From Ophiura sarsii (lineage: Eukaryota > Echinodermata > Ophiuroidea > Amphilepidida > Ophiuridae), in the NCBI GenBank assembly GCA_035610835.1, contig CM069454.1:58944580-59008579 (forward strand): a DNA stretch of 64,000 nt. Reading direction: 5' to 3'. The notes below the pieces were generated by a model. That model did no database searches and was not told the DNA's origin. It saw only the letters and a list, made by a program, of their open reading frames with translations. Made by a program: the position numbers and the translations under genes. Shown here piece by piece: positions 12,827-24,405 of this stretch. Every line of letters begins with the position of its first letter. Position 1 is the stretch's first letter.

Positions 12827-15814
12827 CTGGTAATTTAACTATTAAAATGTGTCATATGCTATATAGGATTTTCAAATGATGTTCTTACTGTATGTGATGA
12901 TACCCGACTCCAAATATTTGATGTGTTCTGCAAATCCTATTTAAAACGTGCATGTAGCATTCAACTTGTATGATTTTATGTATTCATGTAAATATTTGTA
13001 TATATGATACTGTGTGGTATCAATATAGCCAGCTTTTGTGTTACAAGACTCTACCTCTTCTTTCATTCTAAGGATATGTTGCTCCATTAAAATTGGTCCT
13101 CGCTCAAGATTGGACAGAGATAAATTATGATGTCTAGACAATGTTATGACATGCCACAATGACCAAAACAAAACATTAGGCACAATTTTAGGATGACATG
13201 ACCAAACCTTTCAAAACAAAGCACGGGTGAACCCATAAAACCCATGTGACAGCTATGGTTGCCTCTGCATTTTTAACCAGTCTTTCAAAACAAATGTAAT
13301 TGTGACCGGTCAAGCCCATAAAACACAAGTGAAAGTGTTTACTAAAGTCTCAGTTCCTCATACATGTATAACACAAGTGACAGTAATGGTACAAAAGTCT
13401 CACATCCTCACAAGTTTAATTTGCGATTATCTCACAGCCCAATGGAGTCCTTCTCTATACCGTAATATATTATGAGATATAGACCTCTTTTTATTTATAC
13501 ATGTGATAATATTGTGTAATATGTTTTAAGGACGCATCCGTCGAGAAAACTCAAGCCACTGTTTCAAAAGTGTATGTCCAAATAAATAATTAATAATCAC
13601 ACTTTACAGGTCTGGGGTCAATAATCAATAAGTCAAGCAATTAAAAATTCTTGGATTGGCTTAAAGCTGGATAAGAGATGTTTTCTCCTATGTCTACACC
13701 CACTCACCGGTTCATTGCTATTATTTAGGGCTGCAACGATGCCAGTCTTAGGCGCGTGTATATATACAGCTTATCCCGGAAAGGATTGGAACGAGAAGCC
13801 AACGCAAAATCACCACCACGGCACGGCAGCCATGTGTACTATAGACTCAACTCCTGAAAGAGAAATAGAAAGAAGAAAAAGCAGAAGCAGAGAGTACATT
13901 CTTTTCTTAAAAATAAAATCCCTCATTCATCTTACCGTATTTCTAATATCTCAACAACGTAACATTTATTGTGCAAAACTCGACCCCACGCCTCTCGCAA
14001 AATCATGAAAGGAATCTCATGATTGACGACATCAGATCTGCGCAGATTTAACACAAGTTATACCGACTTGGCACAGATAATATAATGTACCGTAAGGATA
14101 AGAAATGAAAGAACAACTACTAGTAGTATGATAACATATATGATATCATACCGGCCCAGATGTGTATATTATGACATGTAGTACGCAAAATAAGACCGTG
14201 AGTGAACTGTTAATCTGTCCGGAGCGTGATACCCGACGAGATGAGACCATTATACGGAAAGCATAAAGCAATGATTATAACCAGCATTTATAACAAGAAG
14301 GAAACAAAAACCCAACCGACAAGGACAATATTAAAACGCAGGCCTTAAACAACACCAAGCTAATCATGATCATCAACAACCTTATTGAGCATTTCATACT
14401 AATCTTCCTCCATGCGTATTAAGAAAAGAATTAAAACGAACAGCCCGAGTACGTACGTGGTAACGTCACATACATAAAAGTGATTAAAACATACAAAAAA
14501 CCAACAGTGTGGCTGGGCCTATCAGGGAGGACTAGTCTCTCTGCCTATACACTTTACTACCTAAAATTGGTGTAAACAGTGGTGAATATACATAAATAAT
14601 ACAGGCATGTACTATCATGTAGTACCCATGATATTTGTCAAGACGTAGACAAGGACCCAGATAGTTTAATCTGGAACAAATATTATTAGTCTCAGGTTTA
14701 ATGGACAAATTATAGTCAATAGCCATTGATATGAACGCCTACACTATTCTGATTATAATGGATTTACCATAATTATAATTGAACACAACCCTGATATGTT
14801 TAAAATATATAATTATATGGCCTATACAAGGCATAACGCTAGTCTTAACGATCGATTATGAATGCCTGCTACATAACGCATAAATCAATATACCATGATA
14901 ATGAAGCCATTTACCCTTTTCAAGGGGTATATTCTGTCTGTGTTAATCCATAATTACCCCCACATTTCAATCCGGGATTTCAATACTAAACACTTGAACT
15001 AAGATGGCGTAACCAATGTCCCCATTAGTCAATTGAGGCAGTTCCTCGCCTAACGGAAAGCAAATTGATGCGAGGAGGGGTTGACTACCCGTGAATGTAT
15101 CGGAAAAGACACAATCGCGGGGAACATAATTTGCCTATTTATATAATTATTAATATTATTATTGCGGGGAGAATTATTAAAATTACTAGTACTAGCACTA
15201 GTCACAACGATTAGAAGAATACAATTCGTTCTCACCCGACTGGTTTTGTGTAATCTGTGGTGCTGCTCCCGATGATGCACTCGTCGATGGTCCTAGAAAT
15301 AAGCTTGAGACATTCCTTCTTCCACCGTCGGCGTCGTATCCTCGCTTGAATCCACCAAATCCTCGATTTCCTCGTTTGATACTTGTATGCGAAGAGCATC
15401 GTCATCCGCACCGCCAATTTATTGAATAATGTTCGATCTATCTTATATATACGGGAAGCAATCGGAAACGGCCGGTTGTTGTTGTTGACTTGGCAACCGG
15501 CGGACTGACTGATCATGAAGCTTCATGGATTGATCAACTGCTGAGAGGCCCGTGTGTTAATATTTAATAATATATCGACTTCTGCCTCTCGCTATCGCGG
15601 AATTCTCGCGGACATTTATTGAGCCATAACGTAAAGGCACCAAATAAATGATTCTTAAATACCAAATAATTAAATTTCTAATAAGTACTTTACCGTAACA
15701 AATGAATGTTAATAGCAGAAGGAAATCAAAGAAGGAGGAGCCCCGTAATGTGAAGCAAAAAAGCTAAACCGCTGACAACACTCCAACTTGAAAACCAAAC
15801 GGGTACGGAAAGAA
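12827..15814. other. Interior of the split-repeat system; no intact gene
   Basis: AT-rich noncoding sequence with several degenerate motifs, such as ACAAGTGACAG repeats near 13240-13400. ORFs of 60-97 codons have no recognisable family, start context or splice sites. One apparent excision footprint (14664-14702) is listed separately. Confidence 0.5.
14664..14702. mobile_element. Probable P-like transposon excision footprint
   Basis: GTTTAAT, then a 25-nt insert beginning CTGGAAC and ending TTAGTCTCAG, then GTTTAAT. The insert is an imperfect palindrome of the terminal sequence CTGAGACTAA of the 48087-59011 element. The flanks are a perfect 7-bp direct repeat. This is what remains when a cut-and-paste element leaves parts of both ends behind. 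Confidence 0.6.
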
Positions 15815-16039
15815 TTTATTTTAAAATCAACCTACTTGGTACGGAACTAAAGAGCGAATGATAAAATTAGTTAGGGGATGGACGAGCAGAAACATATAAC
15901 AAAGGAGTGAGTTCGCGGGCTCCCGGAAGTGGAACGAGAGTGGTCATAAGGTTGCTACGGGAGACCAGCAAACTATAGCAAACACAATTTCCGCTTCATC
16001 GGCTAAAGGAGTTTAAGCTTCATGGCTTAAACTTTATTA
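15815..16039 (+). repeat. Direct repeat B, copy B2 (225 bp)
   Basis: Appears identical to B1 (10604-10828), 5.2 kb downstream. It ends at CTTTATTA and is followed by unrelated sequence, marking the right edge of the split-repeat arrangement. Confidence 0.85.
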
Positions 16040-16162
16040 TATGATATTTGCCTAGGCTATTTTTTCGGAATTGGTTGAAAAAAAACCTCATTTTTCCTTG
16101 AGATTTCTACACGAATGTCATTTATGTTCTCAAATTGGTTGCGGATTGACCGTGCAGTGATA

Positions 16163-16600
16163 CTGATATATGATACTCTACGGTATTACTGTTAAAGAAA
16201 GAAAAAGACTCCAAACACTTCAAAACCGCGCTGCCAGAATCGTTTACAGGCTTGACAGGAGACAGCCAGCAGCCCCGCTCCTGAGGAAACTCCATTGGCT
16301 ACCACTCGAATCACGGGTCATTTTCAAGTTAATGCTTCTAACATTTAAGAGCATTCATGGACTCCTTTCAAGCTACCTCAGTGAGTTCCTTTGCAGCTAT
16401 ATTCCATCGAGGCCGAACCTGGGATCCGGTAATGACAGAACACTTCTGGTTATACCCCGCACTAAATGGACATATGGCAACGTGGGCTTTGCGACCGCCG
16501 CGCCCCGCCTTTGGAACTCTTTACCAATTCACATTCGCCAATCCACATCCATCGCTACTTTCAACGCAACTATTTCCAGCCAGTTAAGTGCCCCCCCCCC
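16163..16600 (+). pseudogene. 3' fragment of a LINE (CR1/jockey-type) ORF2
   Basis: The frame encodes a run with LQTLQNRAARIVYRL, LRKLHWLPLESRVIFKL, SRPNLGSGNDRTLLVIPR and FATAAPRLWNSLPIHIR. These are the hallmarks of the region downstream of the reverse transcriptase in CR1/L2/jockey-type non-LTR retrotransposons (NRAAR, LHWLP, AAPxLWNSLP). Only this C-terminal part is present, as expected from 5' truncation. The frame then enters a ~25-nt poly-C tract, followed by a TTAATGATGTT-rich tail. Catalytic RT motifs are absent, so it is inactive. Confidence 0.8.
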
Positions 16601-17099
16601 CCCCCCCCCCCCCCCCCGTCTCACGGTTGCTTAAAACTGTTACTGTTTTAATGATGTTTTTAATGATGTTAATAATGATGTTTTTGATGATGCCTTTGTA
16701 ACGGTTATCTCTTTGATAAGAGAGTTATTTCGTTGTTTAAAATCGGCAGAATCGGCTATTTATGGGTTTTTAAAATTACTTTGACGTGAGGCCGTTCCCT
16801 TGCTAACGCAGTCCCGTTCTCAAATAAAACGCCCTCAATTGAAACGGGGGCCGTTCTACAGCTGACCGCCAACGTGTAACTGTAGTAGGCCTGCTATGTG
16901 GAACAGTAAGCTTTCTTAAATTTTAAATTGAGTTTTGCCAATGAAATATGTATGAGTTGAGTCGGGGGGGGGGGGGGGGGGGGGGGGGTGGTATTTACCA
17001 GTCATCCAAACCGCGGGACCAGTAATTTGCATTGCACTACTTTTCCTCAAACCATTGTATATATTTTGTAAGCTGTCCATAACTAATAATAACGAATTT

Positions 17100-18723
17100 T
17101 TATGTGAGCAAAGGTATCAATCGCTTCTCAGGCGACTGTAATATGTTGTCTAGCCACATACTTAATCTAACGCGAGATGTATTCTTCATAGCAGCAAACA
17201 GGTTCTCGCCATGGTCAAAATAATTTGGCATTGAACCCGTGTCGATCAAGTACTGCAGCTCTTTCAGCATATTCAGGACTCTTTCGGCCAACATATCTGG
17301 ATGCCAGCACTTCTGACGGTCGTCGCATGAAAAGAACAGGGCGGTTTTCAGCTGATAGCTATTGACACATTGAAGCAGAGGTGTGCCACTGAGCTTGCCG
17401 ATCGGAGGCCACTTTTAAATTAAAATTTGGTCGGCATAGAATTGGTGGCGCTATACCGATCAGGCGTGATTGTAGCAGACGACACGACAACGTCTCCCAG
17501 ACGACCCAATAATGTCAACGGGAGTGCACTATTTTGAATTATTTTTAACAGTCATCGTCCGGTTAACGATGACAATTCTTCTAATTATGATGAATTTGTC
17601 AAAATGATAAGATTAACATTCGCGATTACGTGTTATCCATTACGTATTCAACATTTAGGTTTCGCGTGGCCACCGTCGTCTGTGTAAATCCACAGCGCCC
17701 TCAAACCTATGCCGACCAAATATTACGTTAAACCTGGTTAAACATTGTTAAACGCGTTAAACGCCGGTCACCGACACATTCCGATGATTACCATAATTTA
17801 TGTAAATATGCAAAAGGGACGTTTTCGCTACGTACGTTAGTATAGGACTTTCCTATCCCAAAATTAATAGTATCCCTGATTGAAGTGTAAAGTTGTGGTA
17901 TCGCAATGATTTCAGAATGACAAGAACCTTTTTGCGACAGCCGTTGTCTTTATCCATCTGCGCAACCAATTGTTCCTCTTCATGGAAGCATTGCCGCCAT
18001 ATATTGTGAAACGGAGAGCTTCGCACCAACAATCTGCAATTATTGTTGGTAGAACCTAATAGCTCATTTCTTCTAGAGCCTACACAAGTATTGTGAGAGA
18101 ATTTTTTAACAAAAGGCAACCAGCCTAATAGTGTGTTCTCTATATCACGTCCCACGGAAATGTACGGTGTAATGTCGATCGATATCTGATTGTCAATACA
18201 GTCACGTGACGGATTTGCTATTAATGCCGTAACCGCCGGTCCACAGTGGATGATGCTGGTAGTATGAACATCAAGTCCGAGAGTTTGCAGACAGTGTTCT
18301 ACAGCTCTTGTAATGTTATCTCTCAGAATATATGGCAAAAGGTAGTCTCCGTCTAAGAACAAGAAGGCATCGTGAGGATCAATCCCGAGATCAATCTTCT
18401 GCTGGCCATGGCCACGTCGTTTTATCAGCCACATACCATTCTCAAGTTGGGGCACAGTCTCCTCTGCCTTTTGCGCTCTCCAAACGTTAGCCCGTAGATT
18501 CAATGCAAATGTTACGTCATAATCACTTTTGCCACAAACTGCTGTGTCGTCGAAGGCACTTCCCACGCGTTCTAGCGCACCTAGGAACGGGTGCTGCTCT
18601 CAAAAAATCTCGCCGAGTCTTGTCAAAAACGCGTTCACACAATTCGCTTTGCGGTGATGTCTCGTACGTCTTGCTCACGTACTTTTCGTAATAACTATTC
18701 AACTGTTTCTGCAGTTGCGACAT
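17100..18723 (-). pseudogene. cGAS-like receptor / Mab-21 family nucleotidyltransferase, broken
   Basis: Three pieces read in order on the minus strand. The N-terminal piece starts at ATG 18723 (MSQLQKQLNSYYEKYV, helical). The core, about 18590-17853, has the nucleotidyltransferase G-S motif (RVGSAFDDTAV), the first acidic pair (SDYDVTF) and a third acidic site (SIDITPYISV). The C-terminal piece, about 17410-17100, has SYQLKTALFFSCDD, LAERVLNMLKELQYLI and MPNYFDHGENLF. These are the expected landmarks of the cGAS/cGLR/Mab-21 fold, whose members make cyclic dinucleotides after sensing nucleic acid or have lost catalysis. The first two pieces join only across a 1-nt frameshift at the T6/GAGAG run near 18600. 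A foldback MITE (17425-17721) separates core and C-terminus, and I found no convincing donor before the stop at 17853. Either it is a young pseudogene, or the frameshift is a sequence error and the gap is an intron. Confidence 0.72.
17425..17721. mobile_element. MITE with ATTTGGTCGGCATAG ends inside the Mab-21-like gene
   Basis: ATTTGGTCGGCATAG at 17425 is inverted as CTATGCCGACCAAAT ending at 17721. The ~300-bp insert lies between the core and C-terminal coding pieces of the cGAS-like gene, with no ORF. Target duplication unclear. Confidence 0.7.
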
Positions 18724-18935
18724 AGTGCTTTAATTCTGCGTGAAAGTTAGCGGGTGCACTATGGATATTGTCGTGTGAAGTGTCAATGTTTTATAACCGT
18801 TTTTAAATCATGACAGGTTCAAAGCGTTCACTTCCCTTTACTTAAGTTCTACTGGAAAGCGTCTAACGCGCAAGAACTCAAACAGATTGGCTACCTTGTC
18901 TGCGGAATAAAGAAGCCATATTTACAATTAAGCAT

Positions 18936-19456
18936 CAACTTAAAGGGATACGTAGTAGTGTTGAGGAATTTCGTTTTGATATATAATTTACTTCATAATT
19001 CAAGATGAACATTAACAATGGTCATTTATGCTGTTGCCAGTCATGAAATCACGAAACAAGCCTTTATGCCCAGCATACTTATACTGTAAGTGTATAGAGC
19101 TTCAAATCTGGGGAGCATACATGGTTTTGAAACATATTGAAACACATGTGACCTTCTACCCTAAATCAAGGTTAAGGTCAATCAAGCACCCAAGTTGGCA
19201 AGGATGTCCACTTAGGTTTTAATTTTACCAACGTCAAAGAACATTTTGGTATATGACCGGGACCGGAAAACCTCTATGCTCCCCAGCTACTAGTGTGAAA
19301 TTCTGATCTAGTCGTAGATCAGAATATTCGAATTGACGATTTTTCTTAATCCTTACAAGTGTAAGTTCATATATGTAATACAATTGTAAAAATGTAAAAA
19401 ATCTCAGGTTGTATAAAAATTGAGGGCGCAGCCTCCAAGACATCACTGATTAACCT
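18936..19456. mobile_element. Foldback element, TTAAAGGGAYA family, copy 1
   Basis: It shares TTCAAGATGAACATTAA, TTTTTCTTAATCCTTA and GTGTAAGTTCATA with the element at 45290-45700, in the same order. Its edges are less clear here: left AACTTAAAGGGATACG, right ACATCACTGATTAA. Confidence 0.5.
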
Positions 19457-20322
19457 ATAATAGGTCAACCATTGAACTCAAACGTAGAAATTAATTGACC
19501 TGTGAATAAACCAAACTTCGCACTATTTTCTCTATCAAGTCAGTTTTTTAGTACACTCGGTTATGGTGTCAAACTCATCCCAGATACTAAATCTAGACTG
19601 TAACATTTCGGCATAATTCTGTTATACCCTACACACCTACATCGGAAGTATGCGTCGTTCTATGAGTTGAATAAATGTGATGCTGAATCTCTAACCATTA
19701 ATAAAATCAATTCCATTCCATGATATTAAAAAACAATGAACCTTCTTCAAATCCCAATACGGAATTTCCACTGGAATCAGCTCCTCGCTACTTAATCAAG
19801 CTCAAAATAAAGTTCGACACCTCAATGAAGAAAAGAAAACACCGCACGATGGCCCATATCTGCTAACCAAGCTTTAACTAGTACAGGGTCACTATTATAT
19901 TAAACAAACCTGTAACAAAATACATTTGCTGTGTGCATATATATATGGTGAGCATTAATGTGCAGGTTTAATCCCGGAACATGCCAGTTCCTTTTAAAAC
20001 AGACCTGGGAGGATGTGGTTCAGGTCGCAGCACAAGACACAATAGAAAATCAATTGCATGGTATGCTTCGCTATAGCTGGTGTGTGGCCTTGTAATACTT
20101 TAGTTTATAAGTTTACGGAGACACTCAAATACGTAAAGCATGCACGACCCAGTGCACGACCAAAGATTTTTCAAATACCCCTTTAAACATGTATTTCTTA
20201 TGAAGATAAAATACACCCTAAAACGAGGATTACGCGTCTTTCTCCACAATTCGATTCGACCCCTCCGTGAACCCTATTTACGGACGTACCACAGCCGATC
20301 CAAACAAACACACTCATTAAGA
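19457..20322. other. No recognisable feature
   Basis: AT-rich sequence with no ORF, RNA or clear repeat that I can support. Confidence 0.45.
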
Positions 20323-20487
20323 GATTAAATCATGTTTCAGCGTATGTGTATCACCAATCGACAACGGTGTTCGCGCGTCTGCGTGGTTTATTTCACGAGG
20401 GCAACGCCCGAGTGAAATAAACACGCAGCACGCGCAGAACACAAGTTGTCGATTGGTGATGCACATACGCTGAAACATGATTTAATC
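20323..20487. repeat. 165-bp foldback hairpin
   Basis: Arms of about 70 nt, beginning GATTAAATCATGTTTCAGCG and ending with the inverse CGCTGAAACATGATTTAATC, close on a short GC-rich loop. A few mismatches. Most likely a small foldback MITE. Confidence 0.75.
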
Positions 20488-20625
20488 CCGTTCAACAACG
20501 ACTAGGGATTTAAACTCCATTTCATAAAGAGACAAGGCAAATAAGAACATACTTTAATGCAGGCCTACTTTATTATTAACAATTTCATTCAATTGTCAGA
20601 AAACTGAAATGACCAAATTAACCTA

Positions 20626-21535
20626 CACTCTTAGAAGGTCAGGATCAAATACATGAGTAGATTTCCGGCTCACTTTGTTTTGATCCTTTAAGGATCATTT
20701 TCGGATCGTTTTGATCCGTTTCCAGATAGATATCAACAAACGGATCAAATTCACCTTGATCAACTTTGATCTGATTTCCGGATCAATTCGATGAAACAGT
20801 TCATTGGTCAATGAGTGACTGACGTCACTCTTTCGCAAACCGATAGACGACAAGCAGACGATCTTTTGAATTCGGTCGCCACAGTTGAAACAAGGGTGAA
20901 ATACCGCGGTAAGTTATCCAGTCTAATCTGTAAAATGTTACATGATTTTGTCGGTAAAGTAGTTTTATTTTTTATGTTTGAACATGCTCTATTCTTGTGA
21001 ACAAATTTCTTGTACCTGACCAGTGCCATCAGTACGATTTTCGGTCAAAATGCTCCTCACAAAATGTCACGATCACTGCGATGTACTAGGCCTACACGAT
21101 GTAGTAAGCTTACTGCACTCGATATATAGTCTGCAGTGTGCACCCGGGGGTGGGGGCACTCAATCAATATTAGGTTTCACACCAGGCTCCATCAAAAATA
21201 CCCCCTTTTTTGGCCCGGTGTCACCGAAAGACCCTTGCATGCATGCTTGTTTTTACAATCTGTCACCCGATGACCCCCTATGTTTTCACTTTTTCTTTGA
21301 TTCAGTTTGATCCTGGAGTAGGATCATAAGCTACAGGTACATCCGATTAAGGATCATTATTTTGATCCGTTTCAGTATCATTTGACAGAAATATTTGATC
21401 CCATTTCGGATCAAACTTTTTGATCCTGCTTGTCGGATCACTTTGATCCGGAAAGGGTAAGCTCATATGTGATACCGCTTCTGGATCAAAATTGATCCTT
21501 TTCGTCTCATATTTGATCCTGACCTTCTAAGAGTG
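20626..21535. mobile_element. TA-flanked element with CACTCTTAGAAGG ends and many GGATCAAA motifs
   Basis: Left end CACTCTTAGAAGGTCAGG and right end CCTGACCTTCTAAGAGTG are inverse, each beside TA. The first ~150 and last ~230 bp carry many copies of GGATCAAA/TTTGATCC in both orientations, resembling subterminal transposase-binding arrays. The centre contains a CACCCGGGGGTGGGGGCACT segment. No transposase. Confidence 0.75.
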
Positions 21536-21537
21536 TA

Positions 21538-23034
21538 TGATTAAGTTCCTGTCAGTTTCAAAATTCGATGAAAACAGTGGCATGGTCATTCCAAAAACAA
21601 CACAAATTGCGACTGCGATCGCATATCGCGTGAAAACATTACGCGCGTGGTGCGGATCGATCGGCGCGATGGTTGCCCATAGCAGCGTTGTTTATCTCAA
21701 ATCGACAACGCTTTGCTACTGTACTTAAGGTATGGGGGAGTTGTTGAATACGTGTTAATACATGTTTTTAGGTATTGTAGTTAATACTATTTTAAGTACA
21801 AAGATAAATATTGTTATAATAATGTGTAATTCAAACTACCATTTTATGTAATTTTCAAGCAAATTCACAATAATTTACAAATGGTATTTTCATAAGAAAT
21901 TGTATCAATTTGGCATTACTTTCAGGACTCTTATTAAGAGAAAATTCTTACATGTAGTCACAGATGAGTTTCTTTTATACAAATATATGGAAATTTTGTA
22001 ACTGAAAAATACCAGTTGAAATAGAGCTATTGTTAAAAGATTTAAATGTATTAATTCATTAACACCATGGATTTGAATTCTGTATTTTAAAGGTCAAAAA
22101 CATTCACAAGTTAACATTTCAAAACAGACCGAGTCCATGTAAATGTTGGTTAATTGTATTAAAAGTTCCCATTTTGTGACACTATGAAGTAAAGTAATTT
22201 TGTACACAAATTGTTGGTGATATTGAAATTTGTTTTACTCAAATTGTTATTGTAGACAAAATGGTGGTACTATTACAGATCTGGCACTGTTTATGAAAAA
22301 TTACAAAAACCATGGTATTTCGATTCAAAATACTATAAATGTTGTGGGTCCCTCATTTCTATTCAATGCAGTGTCATCTTTTTACTTCGGGTTCTGATCG
22401 TAGACCAGACGCAAGAATCGTAAAGACGAGTGCCATAGATCACCACGCTTGAAAGACTAACCGTGACGAGGAGAGCTGATGAAGCCTGAAAGAGCTGAAA
22501 AAGTCTTGGAACACTTGCGTGTGATTAACGGAAAAGTGTCACCCCCACTCCCCCGTACAATGTTGACCAAGGCCAGTGGCTCCTGCAGCTTGCCAGAGTG
22601 TCCCAACATTGATCGATGGGGGTGTGTGCCGAAGGAAAAATCTCATTTGAACAATTTCCGTTTATAACAGAAGACACTAAGTATCAATACATGCACACAA
22701 TACCCATAACGTTTGCTCAGCTCAGCGTTCGCGTTCGACATGTTCCAATGACTTTTTTCCAAGATTGTAGTCATCTATATAAACAGTATTCATTTTACTT
22801 TGTTTATTGTTTGTGTTTGTTACTGTGTTTATTGTTTGGCAATCTATTATCGTGATCGATACCTACATTTTGTATATCATCCAGGCACAGCGAGATTCAA
22901 CGACAATTGACAGAGAAACTGTGTAAAGTTTATTTTCCGAATTCTATACACATGATACATGAGTTAGAAAACATATTGCAATGTGAAAGATTATGTTATG
23001 TGTAAGATCAACAACAAAAACTGCATAGAATAAA
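21538..23034. other. No gene recognised
   Basis: AT-rich interval. The 60-80-codon ORFs around 22480-22855 have no domain, no good splice context and no homologue I recognise. A small genuine exon cannot be excluded. Confidence 0.4.
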
Positions 23035-23035
23035 T

Positions 23036-24062
23036 TATTTAATAAACTGCACAAAAAAGTTCGGAAATTTGTTATCAATAGTCAATTTTCCAAATATTTC
23101 ATGATTATATTCAATTTTGTGTTTCATACTAATGAAAAGCTAATGTGTTCTTCTTTCCAGCGATACCCCATTCGTAGCAATCCCTTGTTTCAGTGCTTAG
23201 CCACCTGTTTGCGAATGTGGGGGAGGTCTCATTTCAAAATGTGCCAAATTCACCACTATCTCGAGCTCAAAAGAACAACTCTTCAATGAAGTGTTACATT
23301 GACAGCTACACTGTAAAACACTGTTTCCCTTTAAACAATTGGCGATGTTCAAGTACCCTGCTTAAACAGATTTTGGCATAACTGTTAACAACATTTTTGC
23401 TGCGTTGTAGAGAGATGCTCTATTGTCTATTGACATTTGGGGACAAAATAAGGTGATTTGGCGTTCAGATTGAGACCGCCCCATATTCTCAAGCACGTGG
23501 CTGAGCTCTAAAACGAGCAATTGCTAAACATTTTGAATTACTAGAATGATGAACATATCAACTTTCCACGGATTGCAACACAATATAAACATGTTCCAGA
23601 GCTCAGCCACGTGCTTCAGAATATGGTTAGGTTTCAATCTGAATGTGCCAAAAAAAATTTTTAAGAGTTTTTTTTTAAACAACGAGTGTTCTTCAATTAC
23701 CCTGTTTAAACAAGTTTAGCTTATTCAAACATTCGTTTGAGTATATAGGATACTTGAACAACAGTAGTTGTTTCAAAAAAAGCGTTTTTACATTGTAGCT
23801 CTCAATTTTACACTTGATTGAACAGATGTTCTTTTGAGCACGAAATAGTGGTGAATTTGGCACATTTTGAATGAGACATCCCCACATTCACAAGCAGGTG
23901 GCTAAGCACTAAAACAGGTGATTGATACGAACGAGGTACCGTTGCAAAGAAGAACACACTCAGCTTTTGATTGATATGAACACAACACATGTATGAATAT
24001 ATCACGAAATATTTGAAAAATTGCCGATTGAAAACCAATTTCCGAACTTTTTAAGCAGTATA
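23036..24062. mobile_element. ~1-kb foldback element with very long inverted arms
   Basis: The two halves are inverse along most of their length. AAAAAAGTTCGGAAATTTG, TGCTTAGCCACCTGTTTG and CAAATTCACCACTAT on the left pair with CAATTTCCGAACTTTTT, AGCAGGTGGCTAAGCA and ATAGTGGTGAATTTG on the right. The centre near 23480-23630 continues the fold (CACGTGGCTGAGCTCT / AGAGCTCAGCCACGTG). No coding capacity. It lies just downstream of IFI27-like gene A. Confidence 0.75.
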
Positions 24063-24094
24063 TTATGATACTTTTGAGACCTGTGAATATAATT

Positions 24095-24126
24095 GGTTAT
24101 CCAGGGTCATACGACCCTGGATAACC
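24095..24126. repeat. Perfect 14-bp-stem hairpin
   Basis: GGTTATCCAGGGTC, ATAC loop, then GACCCTGGATAACC. It lies 280 bp 3' of the stop of IFI27-like gene A. It has the form of a stem-loop, but no poly-T or histone-type signature gives it a function. Confidence 0.6.
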
Positions 24127-24405
24127 CAATAAGCTTATATAGCTTATTTCCATTGGGGTCCGTTAGATGTGTGAACAGATACAGACCGGGATGATCCCCT
24201 ACTCTTTACGAAAGAGTCTGTAATCTTTTTAACGTGCTCGAGTATTGCTCTTCCGAATAATAGTACTAGGCTAACTAAACTAAATTGTTGAAGGTCATGT
24301 GTTCTTGACAGGCACCATGGCTCCTTTCACACCGGTACCGAAAAACCATGTGTGCTATCTTCTTGGGAGATTGAAATCCCGTGACCACCATCGTCTGCTT
24401 TGTGA

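Larger units (their letters stand above)
9255..16039. mobile_element. Candidate non-autonomous element with split direct repeats (A1 - B1A2 - B2)
   Basis: The order is A1 (9255-10032), a 571-bp spacer, B1 (10604-10828) fused to A2 (10825-11600), a 4.2-kb interior, then B2 (15815-16039). Known PAT/Ngaro-type tyrosine-recombinase retrotransposons use this A1-B1A2-B2 topology. No RT or recombinase ORF is visible between the repeats, so the classification is inference from layout. A LINE remnant (12653-12826) and a transposon footprint (14664-14702) lie inside. Confidence 0.45.

Noticed and set aside
13360..13420. ACTAAAGTCTCAG as a transposon end
   Set aside because: There is no inverse partner and no flanking duplication nearby.
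15232..15516. 94-codon basic minus-strand ORF
   Set aside because: No domain, partner exon or start context. It lies in the interior of the split-repeat system.
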